Origin: Axinella damicornis
Lineage: Eukaryota; Porifera; Demospongiae; Axinellida; Axinellidae
Direction of reading: 5' to 3'
Length of the DNA stretch: 64,000 nucleotides
NCBI GenBank assembly: GCA_963931865.1
Contig: OZ007518.1
Location: 991,549-1,055,548, forward strand
Each line of letters starts with the position of its first letter. Positions within the stretch are counted from its first letter, which is position 1. Shown here one piece after another: positions 53,611-64,000 of the stretch. Both the position numbers and the translations under genes were made by a program. The notes beneath the pieces are model-generated. The model had not been told where the DNA came from and searched no databases. It was given only the letters and a program-made list of their open reading frames with translations.

Positions 53611-53639
53611 CCATGTGCCCTCCATCCCTTAAGTAATTA

Positions 53640-56600
53640 CCCCTATGCTTCCACCCCATCTTCCTTGACCTTGGTGACCCTGTGCTTTGACCAAAAGGCA
53701 GCATGTGATGGTAGCCTACAATCTGTGGACATGTTTCTCATGTCATTTCAAACAAGCACCTTGCCATCCATCCTGGTGACTGAAGTTGTCCTCAGAAAAT
53801 CTCCTCAACCAATAGTGTACTGCATATGAATATACTTATCATAACCAGATCATATCAAATTCTGTCCTGAGTCAATGATACACACCACCAGTGAAACATT
53901 CCTACCCAAATTCCAGTTTGGTACTGCCCTGTTTTACGAGTGGGCCTGTTCCTCTACGCTTCCGAGTTTGGCAGCCCTGAATGTGTAGGTAGCGGTCACA
54001 TGCCCTCGACAGGGGTACAGCGCACCCACATCACATGGGTAAACACAGCTCCAATCGAATTCCCCAATGCTTGGCATTTCCCTCCGGTCTTTGTAAGCCG
54101 AACTGAACTATGCTTTGATAGCACCCCCCACTTCACTTTGAGAGAACTCTGCCCCAGGTACGGGTGCAGCAGAGCGGTGGTGGTAGGTCTCATTTCACTT
54201 ACAGCCCCATTATGGCAAGGAGAAGGCTATCGTGTTTCAGCTTGTCCCCCAGGGGCGGCCTTGCAGAGTTTGTCAGGTGGCCTGCGGAACCGAAACTGTC
54301 AGCCTAGAGCGTACATAGCTAAGCACGCCAGTCCGAGTGCTGAACCCCCAAAACTTTAATCCTGGATGAAACCCTGCATTTGATGCTGAAGTCAGACTTA
54401 CTTGCACTGGAGTTGTTGATGTCATAGCTAAACTCCAGTGCATTTAAATGGGCAGATGCCCTCGGGGGACTTGGGACCAATAAATGAAATTAATGTGCTC
54501 ATCCAGCGAAATTATTGTGATTGCTAATGCCTATCAGTGATGTCATGGTGATGTCATTAATGTGATCACCAATGCCTGTCACAGTGATGTCATGGTGATG
54601 CCATTTATTGCGATCAGCTAGCTATAGTGATGTCATGGTGATGTCATCAATGTGATCAGCAATGCTGGTCTTTGCAGCCATTGCCGTATTTTGCGAGCCT
54701 TTATGCTAGAACAATAGCCAACTAGCTGCTCACTTCCTGTTTATGAGCCTAATGTGGCTCTGTGATCGGTCGAAGTGTTTTTCTATTTGAGCAAGTGTAC
54801 TCCTAAATTACACTCATGTCATCGAGCACTGTTTATACGTACATGCATAATCTTTGGGGTCTGTCACACAAGTAGTCCCGTGGATATTATGCTCAAAGTT
54901 GTTAAATGCTACTAAGTGTGACCTCTTTGCTTCCGTAAGAAGTTCCCCGTTAAGAACACATTTGGGGGGAGGGGGGGGGGGGGGGGGGGGGGTGATTAAG
55001 CAGTGTGTGGCAGTGCGTCATTTAGGGAAGTCTGGGTTTGAAATCTCTAAGGGGGGCAAATCATTTCAAGTGGGCGAATCCCCCCGTCACCCCCTAAAGG
55101 AAACCCTGTGTGTGTACAGGAGACATTTGCAAAGAGCTGTCTTCACTGCGCAAACTTGACTCTCACTTGCGCTTGTCGGTACTGCTGTTTGATCGCCGGG
55201 CATCACTGTGTGTGATGAATGGTTTGCATGGTACACTTCCTCTAAAAGCATATTTTCCTCAGGCGCCAGGCCTATGATCACATGTCCGTGTATGTATCCA
55301 CTGTCAGCAGCTCCTGCAATGGGGGAGATTTTGGATGAGCCAAGTCCTTCGCCGTTAGCCTGTTAAGCGGGAGTCCAGTTTCAGCTGTGGTGCATGACCA
55401 AAGGACAAAGGTTTGCCAGGAACGTGCAGTGTCCAGATGTTCGGAAGAAACAAGTCATCCAATCCCTCGTGTGACACCCTCCCTCCCATTCATCCCCGAC
55501 CTCACACTGTGTACCGCGGCAGGCCCACAGCCCGTTCTATTGACGGACATGCATGGGAGGCTTGAAACAGATCTGTGATCGAGTGACCTTGTTGGAACCC
55601 CAAATGATCCTGATCCAACCACCGACATGTCGAATTGCATTCCGCAGGACAGCCGACCGTCTGTGGGATTGCTATGTGGGTAGTAGACCGGTGGAGCTTT
55701 TGTGAAATTTCTATATTTTACACAATATTATTTGTTTGTGTGTGGGGCCCGTGAGAAGGTAGACCAATGTTGACAAATCAAAGGATTCATTAATCATATT
55801 CATCACATTTTAATGGTATTCACGCCTTTTGATTGGGAATCTCTGTGGTCTCTATGGTTGTGACTACGGGTCCCCTGCTCCAGGAATGCCTTTGAAGGCA
55901 CATACTTTCTGTGTACCTGACTGGGCCATACAAGTGAATGCTGAACAAGCCAGAACACAGGATGGCGTCTTGTGTGGGATGATGGTCGCTCAAAGGTTAT
56001 CTAAACCAAGCATAATGTGAGACAATTAATCCCGTACTCTGATGAGCACAATGGGTAGACTTTTTATTTCTTCCACATTCATATGGGGTATCAGGTGACC
56101 TGTTGTGGTGTGTTAGTGCCCCAGTGGAGTGTTCTTTTCCCAGGCCGTTGGTTCTGTCAAGTGGTTGAGAAACTGATCTCCCTCAAAGCAGTTTGAGGAT
56201 AGTGGTCAGACAGCGTGCAGGAGTATGGAGTTTGCCTGGGGGAGAACTGTCCCTTAGGGCTTCTGCCCTGCAGGAGATCTTTGCTGCTGTAATGGTGGAG
56301 CTATCAGAGTGCCATATATGGGTTGTATGTACTACAAGATATAAGAGCAGCGGTGTTTGAGTGATGTATTGTCTGAAGTCTGAAGCAAAGCAAAAACCCG
56401 CCGACGCTAAGTAGTAGCACACTTTCACCTAGTGTTGTTTTATTATCAGAGTATTAGTTTAGTTCTAGTTAGTTTTGGATTATGCAGACTATTTACACCG
56501 CAGTTCATGGCTTAGAAATCATAGAGTGGTTTCAAATAGCTCACTGGTAGGGTTCAGTTCATTTTGATTTGATAACCCGCATCTCCAGTGCAGAAGGTTT

Positions 56601-56660
56601 TCATGCAGGTCCTGGGCCCCATTGACGGGGGATGGTGATGACATCATTACTGAACTCGCT
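53640..56660. other. No gene assigned; weak coding potential
   Basis: A 139-residue + frame (53940-54359; APIEFPNAWHFPPVF, FTLRELCPRYGC) and a shorter one (55829-56020; CDYGSPAPGMPLKAHTFCVP) look partly protein-like but contain possible splice sites in all frames and match no family I know. Around 54530-54670 a block with tgatgtcatggtgatg recurs three times. A G homopolymer with one interruption lies at 54965-54992. Confidence 0.35.
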
Positions 56661-56664
56661 TGAG

Positions 56665-56840
56665 TTACCATAAATGGCATTGCTCAAACTTGTTTTTCTG
56701 GAGGGACAAAGGGCAAATTCCTTTTTTCAAGGCAAACCACCCCTCAACGGAAAAACCAAGGGCTTGAGTGGGATTCGAACTCAAGACAGAGCCTGAGTTG
56801 CGCACTGGAGATTCACTCCACCAGTACACCACCGCGCACC
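56665..56840 (-). mobile_element. tRNA-derived SINE
   Basis: On the minus strand gggtgcgcggtggtgtactg contains an A-box-like TGGTGTACTGG. About 50 bp on, GAGTTCGAATCCC is a good B box. Stems for a normal cloverleaf are imperfect, and a non-tRNA body follows (cttggtttttccgttgag). This fits a Pol III SINE better than a functional tRNA. Confidence 0.65.
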
Positions 56841-57930
56841 CAAGGGTCGGGGAATAATTGCAATGTTGCAATAATGTACTGCAGCACTTAATGTAGTGCA
56901 TGGTTTTTAGAGTGCAGTGGACCAAGTTTGCTGCGCAAAGTCGCCGGACCCTCTTTTCCAAAATTTGTGAGGGTGGGTTCTGGGCACAAGACTACCAAAA
57001 TGGAACCTGGCGAATCCTTGTGACAATAGAATAAGTTGGTATGGCCGTTAAGACGCTGAACATTGTTGTTGCATCAACGTATCCTCCAGTGTTTAGCACT
57101 GAAAGACCTCCAAATCATTGGGCTGACCAAAATTTATGACCTAGTGGTCAAGGTGTAACCGGATGGTTTGATATCAATGTGGGGACTTCTACATTTGTTT
57201 TGCTGTGTAACACAAGAAAGTATTCAGTGATGTGTGTTGGTAACAGCTGGTTCAACGAATCTATGTTGCCTTCCTGCCTTCCTAGCAACAGCTTATTCCT
57301 CTGAAAATAGCGCATGATTGGCTAATGATTTGGTCATTCAGGCGAGTTGTGCGTACAAACATGTTCCTATGACATACGTAATGTGTAATGTGCGGTGGGC
57401 AGTGGAATGGCAATTGGAACCTAGACAGAATTCCTTGTTTCCAGGAATCGGACTTTAGAGTGTTTCGGCAGGAAGGAAGTAGTCAAGACAACATCTTCTT
57501 CAGCTTCTCAGGGACGAAAAGATCTCATGTTTTCTGCAAACAGAATACAGTTTGAAGTGAAATTTCTCTCCAAGTTCAAAGAGGTCCGTTTAACAGCATC
57601 TCAGAACAGTAAACAGTTGTTAAGTACAACATAATCGGTCATGCCACAAATGTCACTTATCCTGATTTTCAGAATGCTTATAGCTCTTTTGTTGCCATGA
57701 GAACAATCTGTGAGACACTTGGACCTAAAATGCTCTTGAAGCGCGTTACGCCAATGGTTTCTTGTGTGGCCAGCTGTGAATGGGTGTGTCAGATCACGAA
57801 GTATTTATCAATTGCTTCGTTGGTATGCTAAAATCTTAGCCACACCCACCTTTACTGGACAAATCTGATTGGCTACTATTTTGTGCATCAAACCGTTTCC
57901 CAAGTATTGGAGTTATCCTCTGTGAGTGCT
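56841..57930. other. Intergenic, no gene recognised
   Basis: Mixed unique sequence without splice-supported frames. A weak exon-like stretch on + near 57480-57580 was not convincing. Confidence 0.3.
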
Positions 57931-58190
57931 TGGTGGGTGTGGCACATTCAGCTTATTGCAATCGTATCACTAAGTGGGTGTGGCACATTCAGCTTATTGC
58001 AATCGTATCACTAAGTGGGTGTGGCACATTCAGCTTATTGCAATCGTATCACTAAGTGGGTGTGGCACATTCAGCTTATTGCAATCGTATCACTAAGTGG
58101 GTGTGGCACATTCAGCTTATTGCAATCGTATCACTAAGTGGGTGTGGCACATTCAGCTTATTGCAATCGTATCACTAAGTGGGTGTGGCA
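57930..58190. repeat. Minisatellite, 41-bp unit, six copies
   Basis: gggtgtggcacattcagctt-attgcaatcgtatcactaagt repeated about six times, almost without variation. The low divergence points to recent expansion. Confidence 0.93.
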
Positions 58191-58870
58191 CAAACGACTT
58201 ATTTGTAGGTGTGGCATATTTAGTGATAACCCAACAATAGCTACCGTACCCAGGATACAGTTAAGAATCAAGTGGTCAATTACATATAAGAGCTCGGACA
58301 AGTAAGGGGTTTCCCTTGTCTGCTAATTGGCTTGTAGTTTGCATGACTAATTATTGACAAATTGAGTACTGATTGAGGAATGACGGAATGTCATCACTGG
58401 CTGTACATAGCAGAAATCATTTCACTGACATCAAATTATCGAACACACCAGCTAATATCTCTGTAGTCCAAGCTGTGGTGCCCTTCCTTGGCCCTCTTGA
58501 CTAGTTGAAATGTAGTCAACAGCTGTCGTTCAGTTGATTGGTTGACTAATTAATCGTTCAGATGCTGGTTATAAAACTATACTACACTTCTGGACATTAC
58601 AATTTGATGATGTAATGTGACAAATATGCAGTTTATTTATATACAGCATTAAAAATAGCGCATCCTTCCTGTAAGTGACTTGGGCATGTATACACTGTTG
58701 TGAAGATGCTATTGAAGGGAAACATTTCCTGATTTCCTTGGTAACCTGAGAAATTGACAAGCTGATACACTGTGTCTATTTGTAGGGTAGCTAATTTTGC
58801 CCCGTCCTTGTAATGGTGGTTACATGTGTTAACATTCCTGATTTTCAAGGTCAGGTATCCAGCAATAAAC

Positions 58871-59050
58871 TAGCCTCGTTCCCAGGCTCGCCCTGCTCAG
58901 CTGCGTGCAGGGGAGGAGGCTGGGAATGAGGCTAGCAATAGACTAGCCTCATTCCCAGGCTCCCCCTGGGAACAAGGCTAGCAGTAAACTAGCCTCGTTC
59001 CCAGGCTCCCCTGCGCAGCTGTGTGCAAGGAGAGCCTGGGAACGAGGCTT
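58871..59050. mobile_element. Three successive palindromic MITEs sharing a 9-bp target
   Basis: Elements 58871-58934, 58944-58980 and 58990-59050 each run from tagcct to aggct(a/t). They are separated by versions of one 9-mer: gcaataaac (58862), gcaatagac (58935), gcagtaaac (58981), gcaatgaac (59051). They lie at the 3' end of a minus-strand gene and supply its present stop codon. Confidence 0.85.
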
Positions 59051-61415
59051 GCAATGAACTAGGTTTCGTTTTTATTGGGGGGGTGTACGGAGCAAATTCT
59101 TCTGTCAGCTTGTTCATCTGCCCTGTTCTTGCCAAGCTCTTGAAATCCAGTACCACATCACAGTAGTCCACAGTTGTTATGCAGTCTCTTAGCTGTGTGG
59201 AGGAGAGTGTAGTGGTATTGGTCGGATAGATAAGGAGGAGGAAAGAAGAATTAGGAGGGAGAGAAGAGTTGGGAGGAGAGGGGTGGGAGGGAGATGGATG
59301 AGAAGAACGAAACTTGCTTGTATTCGTTCCCTGTCTAATTTATCAACAAAAACTACTTGAACCACTCACATGTTTGTGTTGCCTGGCAACTGATATGCAG
59401 CTGCACTGGGCCAACCTTGGAGCTTTTGTGTGGGAAGCCTGCCAGTAAACAGCGGCTGCCAGTATGCCCAATCGTTGTTTGTGGCTGTCTGCGTAGTAAA
59501 CTCAGTGCTCGGTACAGGAAGTCTAAGACCAGAATGAACACAGTTCTAGTCTCGTTCCCAGACCCCAAACGTGCGCGTTCGGAGTCTGGAAGCGAGACTA
59601 ACACAGCTCCAGAGCTTGTTGCTCATGTCTGAAGACCAGAGTGGCCTCCAGTTCCTGGGTTCCCTAAAATAAGAGAGGAAATTGGTGCATGCATGGTCTC
59701 TGTATATTTCAAAGGGGGTGGGATCCCGTCATCACATGACGTTCATAAGTGCTACATGAGTTTGATTAGTGTGTGTTGTATGACAGTAATCTACAGTAAT
59801 CTCCATCATGAACCAGTCAGGAGACTTAATTCAGTGCATAGAGCATAGACAGGAAATGCATACCCTTAATTGCTAGTTATTGCTAGTTATTATTGCCCCC
59901 TCAGTATCAACGTCACCTCTACTCATAAGTTTGAAGCCATTGTCCACTACTCAAGCCATTCATGTTTGTGTGCCTATTCCATTGTATGGCTTAGTGATGG
60001 TACTGATTGGGGTCCCCGGCCCCATGAAGGGTTGTTATGTTATGGCAACAATAGGCATGTAATTCTTTGGTTTGTTGATAAGCACTCCCTCTTTTTCTCC
60101 CCCTTTCAACTTCCCTCCCTTCATCTCTCCCCTCCTCTTCCCCCCACCCTCCTCTCCCCTCCTGTCTCCTCCTCCTCCTCCTCATTCCCTTCCTCTCTCC
60201 CCTTCCTCCTCTCTCTCCCTCTCCCCTCTCCTCCCTCCCTCTCCTTTCTCCATCACGCTCCAGATAACTGTGTGCTGTCTTGAAGTATGCATGCGAATGT
60301 GTTCCAAGAAGCCAACTGCTCCTCCTCAAAGAATCCCCAGAAAGGATGAACCTAAAGAGGAAGAACAGAAGCAGCAACAGAAAGGAGAGGACAGTGCAAC
60401 TGTTGCCAGTGAAAAGGACGCACAAGCAAGACCACAAGGTCTGTGTGGTAGTGGTAACTTAGATACATACATTGTTTTATTAATTTGGTTAACACCATTT
60501 TAGTTTTTGCATTCTCTAACAAAAAAGAGTGAGTTAGTGGCCTATAGTTTTAATGATTAACTAAAATCCTTCCTGTTTGTTTTAGGCATCCAGGTGAGGT
60601 TTTAGATATTTCTCGTTACTATAACGACCAACTAGAAATAACTCATTACTGGAGACCTGACCTTGAGACTCACCAATGGTTAACTTAACAGCAGACAGGG
60701 AGGATATCCTATGATGTTGATTGGACAGTGCAATTCACATATAGCTGTGATTTTATATCTTGCACATTTTTGGTGTGTGTTTAGTAATAAAGATTAATTG
60801 ATGTCTTGCTTGGCAATTGTTTCGAGGTTCTATCTTGATATCTTATGCTTGCTCATGATCATGTTGACATAATATGAGCCAAGGTTATTCATTGAGCAGC
60901 TGTTAAACTCTTCTCTGCACAGAGACAAAACCAACCAAAGACCAGCCGAGAAAACGGAAGAAGAATAAAGTGAGTGCGATTGGGCGGGTGTTACTGCTGT
61001 GTGTCGTTGTCTGCACCAACTATACATGCTACAACTATAGTGCTGTATATATTCACCGTACATACTGCATAGAGTATCTACGCTACAACTATAGTGCTGT
61101 ATATATTCACCGTACATACTGCATAGAGTATCTACGCTACATCTATAGTGCTGTATATATTCACCGTATATCGGGCACATTAACTATTCTTTGAACAACT
61201 GCAAATTTTGTTGCTACGTTGCTGTACTTGCCGAACTTTTACTCTAATGCTGAGCCAGCTTCTTTTAGCTGCTGTGGACTCACCATGGTGATGAACATAC
61301 TTGCCTGCTCATTCGCACTCGAGACTCTTAGTTCACTTGAGCGATTGGTTGAGAACGTATTGCTTGACAGTGAGCCTTTCGACTGTGGATGTCCATCTCT
61401 TAGTTGAAGCAGCAA
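58989..61415 (-). CDS. Unknown gene, last four exons
   Basis: Exons 61415-61284, 59663-59603, 59488-59370 and 59192-58989 join in phase to 171 residues. Donors are GTGAGT, GTTAGT and GTGAGT. The sequence includes LLLQLRDGHPQSKGSL, NEQASMFITM, ELEATLVFRHEQQALEL, LGILAAAVYWQASH and CDVVLDFKSLARTG. It ends LTEEFAPYTPPIKTKP before running into a MITE, which adds about 20 foreign residues (ASFPGSP to AWERG) before the stop. I do not recognise the family. A donor in the second exon (59603) borders another MITE (59547-59600). Upstream exons must exist at higher coordinates. + strand exons (60264-60969) lie inside its first intron. Confidence 0.5.
59547..59600. mobile_element. Palindromic MITE at an exon boundary
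   Basis: tagtctcgttcccagac to gtctggaagcgagacta, with target copies acacagttc (59538-59546) and acacagctc (59601-59609), one mismatch. On the minus strand the donor GTTAGT at 59602 is formed by one target base pair and the MITE end. Confidence 0.8.
60264..60969 (+). CDS. Two exons of a basic, Lys/Glu-rich protein, partial
   Basis: Exon 60264-60438 follows a long pyrimidine tract and ctccag, and ends at GTCTGT. Exon 60923-60969 follows tctctgcacag and ends at GTGAGT. The junction is in phase. They encode KKPTAPPQRIPRKDEPKEEE and ETKPTKDQPRKRKKNK. Low-complexity charged composition suggests a nuclear or disordered linker region. No family is recognised, and neither the start nor the stop is visible. 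It lies opposite an intron of the minus-strand gene, so one of the two models may be wrong. Confidence 0.35.
61028..61175. repeat. 54-bp tandem repeat, about 2.7 copies
   Basis: gctacaactatagtgctgta-tatattcaccgtacatactg-catagagtatctac recurs at 61028, 61082 and 61136. Confidence 0.85.
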
Positions 61416-61419
61416 CTGA

Positions 61420-63650
61420 TGTGGCAATTGCGTAAATATTTTAACGATGAGTGTTCTACAGTAGAACCTGTCTACCCATGAGACCAGCATGTTTTACCGC
61501 CATAGACGGCTCAAGTGGCTGCTTTAAGGACGTCATTTTGTACAGGATTAGTGTGACTGGGACAAGTAGCAGTGACCGTAGTCGAGAGGTGGCTGTATAC
61601 ACGTTCCACTGTACATGGCTAGTAAGGCATAATCTGAAACCATTTCTGTAACCAGTTCCACGGGTAAGTGCTCCAGTAGACACCTCTAGTTTAAATCATC
61701 GAAGTAGAGTACCGCGCACGTACCCATACTACTCTTGTGGTGGAGCGTTTGTGAACCCTAACTAGAATGAGATCGGGTGGCATTTATTACTCTTGTGTGG
61801 CTTTGAGACAGTTCACCGTCTTTGTAATTCTCTCTCCTACTCACTTTCAATGTCAACGAATGCATTTTCACCGTGCACTTATGCCAAATATTCTCATAAT
61901 GAAGAAACAGTTTCAAATTACTTGAAAGTTGTCGAGAGGGAGCTCTGATGTTGTTGTTGGTTAAAGTGCTCAGTTTCTCTGTGGGAAGGTTTCAATTTCT
62001 GAGCCTGTTGGCAACGGGACTCGTTGCTTCCTCTTTGAGATGCATGTCTGATGAAGTAATGATTGTTAGCTAGAGACCCAACGAATCAAACCAGTGCCCT
62101 CATATTTGCATATCTATGGGAACAGATCTGAAACTGGAGAGTGGATGAATGAGATCATTGTATTAATTCATTCCTATGTAACTACATGTAATTGAACTAT
62201 CCATTGGCTTCCTACTGCAAGCAAATAGTGGTGGTACTACATCGTTAACTAAGGACTACTTTCCAGCAATTGGCAAGAAAGCCGGAATTCAGGGATTGCT
62301 GGAGATTGCAATGGATTACAGGGATGACTAGGGATTACTAGAGATTACTAGAGATTACTAAGGATTACTAGAGAGTACTAGAGATTACTAGAGAGCACTA
62401 GAGATTACTAGAGAATACTAGAGATCACTCTGTAGACAGGATCTCATGCTGTATGAATTATTCCTAAAGCGATCTGGATGTAGTTGTCTAGTGAGGTAAC
62501 ATTTATACCATAGTCGTGCATTATTAGGTGCAGCTCACTTATAGGCGCATATTCGCTGTTAGGCACAGGTTCAACTCTCGTCCCAGGTACTCATTATTAA
62601 TTTGTTGGAATCTTCTCCCAGAAACACTGCCATTTTCAATCCTACGGAGTGGAAAAGGCTGTAATTTGAAATTCCTATTCGAGCATTTCAAAATTAAGTG
62701 CATCTCACGTATTTCCTTCCTGTGGAGATATAAGCGCATGCACCTAATAACAAATGACTACGATAGTCACTAGTTTTATTTTCCAATTTTAGATGTTAAT
62801 TAAATTCTAACACCATTACTAAACAGGTAGTTACATGTAGGTTACCTGACACAACTGTTTCCCTCAGGTGATTGGTAATGAGGGTAGTATTACCTCACTG
62901 TTAACAACTTTCATTGGCCTGATGGATTCAATATCAGCTGATTGAATTCTGATGGTGCCATCAGCTCTTCAGAATACCTGATACTTGGCCTCTCTTTCAT
63001 CTGCTTGGATAGCCATGTCTGCCTAATGCAACTCACTACGCACTACAAATCATCCTGCACGCTCGCTGTATGAACGTCCTCATATTTGACATAGTTCATC
63101 GAAGGCATAAAATTTGCTGACAAGCGATGTGACTATGAATACATTTAACTAGTGCATACGGAATCTGTAATCTGTAGATGTGATTTCTGGAATGCAATAT
63201 CTCCTTTGATGTGACTTGGATGAAGAAGTTAGTAAGACCTGGCGCCGTTGTTGACTAAAACCGGTCTCCTGGCGATAATTTCCCCAAGGAATAGTTACTG
63301 CTTTCGGCAGTCGAATGGAAAATGAGAGGTTCACACTGAGTCGCCCCAGTCCGAGCGAGTACTAACTGCGTATGTCACATACACTGACATAATTATGGCA
63401 ACTAATTTGCCATTTTATACCATTGCAAAACTAAGCTCGTACTCATGTCACCTTATTATCTCCTTGTTTGTTTGAGTGGCAACCGCACTCCTGGTGTAAT
63501 AGCTCGCTGGTAGTGCAGGCTAAGTATTACAGCTCGTTCCAATTAACGTACAAGTCACGTGAGGACCATGCTCAGTCGATCGAGTCAGCAATCGTGGCTA
63601 AATGGAAGACAAGAAATTATTACAGTGCTTGCAACTTTTTAGCATGGTGA
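61420..63650. other. No gene recognised; short degenerate tandem repeat
   Basis: At about 62325-62425 there are roughly ten units of the form agattactag. Other frames of 60-80 residues have no motif. Confidence 0.4.
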
Positions 63651-63656
63651 GTTTCG

Positions 63657-63920
63657 GCATGTAAGCATCAGTCAATGACAGTGATCACGCCTTTCATAAG
63701 AGCTGTACTGGCAACGAAAGTCAAAGAGAGCGCTTGAGCAATGGCGGCGGACGGCACGACAAAAAACGCTTGCATCACCACCACCAAGGGGAGTCACAGC
63801 ATGATAACGATCACGACAGTGTAGTCAGAATGAATCTTTGTAGACCTTTCCTGCGAGCTATGAGGTTTGATTATTTATGCAGCACAATGTTTATTTCTTG
63901 TAACTGTGTGTGTGGTGGAA
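63657..63920. repeat. Dispersed repeat, copy 2 (partner 3880-4180)
   Basis: Same order of blocks as at 3880-4180, diverged by substitutions and small indels. Followed by unrelated sequence to the window end. Confidence 0.6.
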
Positions 63921-64000
63921 GCTATCCGCAAACCGAGCTGTGTGTTCTTTGTGCATTCAAACTGAGGGGGGAACCCTTGCCAACTTCTGTATTGAACGGC

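Noticed and set aside
53213..53632. Pro-rich and Gly/Arg-rich frames at 53.2-53.7 kb
   Set aside because: Low-complexity translation of a polypyrimidine tract.
56755..56840. Functional tRNA gene on the minus strand
   Set aside because: A and B boxes are good but acceptor and anticodon stems do not pair well, and a SINE body follows. Called a SINE instead.
61456..61683. 75-residue minus frame at 61.5 kb
   Set aside because: No domain and no splice support. It does not join in phase with the exon at 61415.

Overview
The window looks like genomic DNA of a marine sponge, most likely a demosponge of the Amphimedon type. This is an inference from gene content, not a database match. The evidence is spliced genes with many introns of about 50-1400 bp, a NACHT-LRR (NLR) gene, Death-domain genes joined to Ig, coiled-coil and Kelch segments, LINE, Ty3/Gypsy and BEL/Pao retroelements, and many palindromic short elements. 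Nothing looks bacterial or viral. There are no operons and no CRISPR array.

Layout: 1-10 kb is repeat-rich, with a 5'-truncated LINE end, a minus-strand beta-trefoil (ricin-type) gene end at 3.0-3.7 kb, and the first copy of a segmental duplication (6.1-8.5 kb). At 10.2-15.8 kb on + lies gene A: a new ~190-aa N-terminal domain, then Death, coiled coil and Kelch. 16.5-20.8 kb holds a broken LINE and a second LINE end. At 22.9-26.8 kb on - are the last eight exons of a CLASRP (SR-related splicing regulator) homologue. One of its introns is filled by a 21-bp minisatellite that repeats a consensus 5' splice site. 26.8-31.1 kb is the second, expanded copy of the segmental duplication. An intronless NACHT-LRR gene lies at 31.9-34.4 kb on -, with a small divergent gene at 35.1-35.4 kb. 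A Gypsy element with nested MITEs follows (35.6-40.2 kb), then a second 21-bp minisatellite (40.3-41.5 kb). Gene B, at 41.7-46.2 kb on +, has the same N-terminal domain as gene A followed by three Ig-like exons, Death and coiled coil. Its 3' end is interrupted by a truncated BEL/Pao element (46.6-49.6 kb) and an assembly gap (49609-49808).

After the gap the sequence has a different texture: short-intron genes (50.9-53.1 kb on +; 59.0-61.4 kb on -; fragments at 60.3-61.0 kb on +), a 340-bp polypyrimidine tract, a tRNA-derived SINE and several minisatellites.

Genes A and B and the NLR form a plausible innate-sensing neighbourhood. The NLR has no effector domain of its own, while A and B each carry a Death domain attached to candidate recognition or scaffold modules. 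A and B share an N-terminal domain I do not recognise, and the same exon order and intron phases. This is the best candidate here for an undescribed system. The second strong observation is the array of decoy-like 5' splice sites inside a splicing-regulator gene. The third is a palindromic MITE family (TAGCCTCGTTCCCAG ends) with 9-bp target duplications that is reshaping genes.
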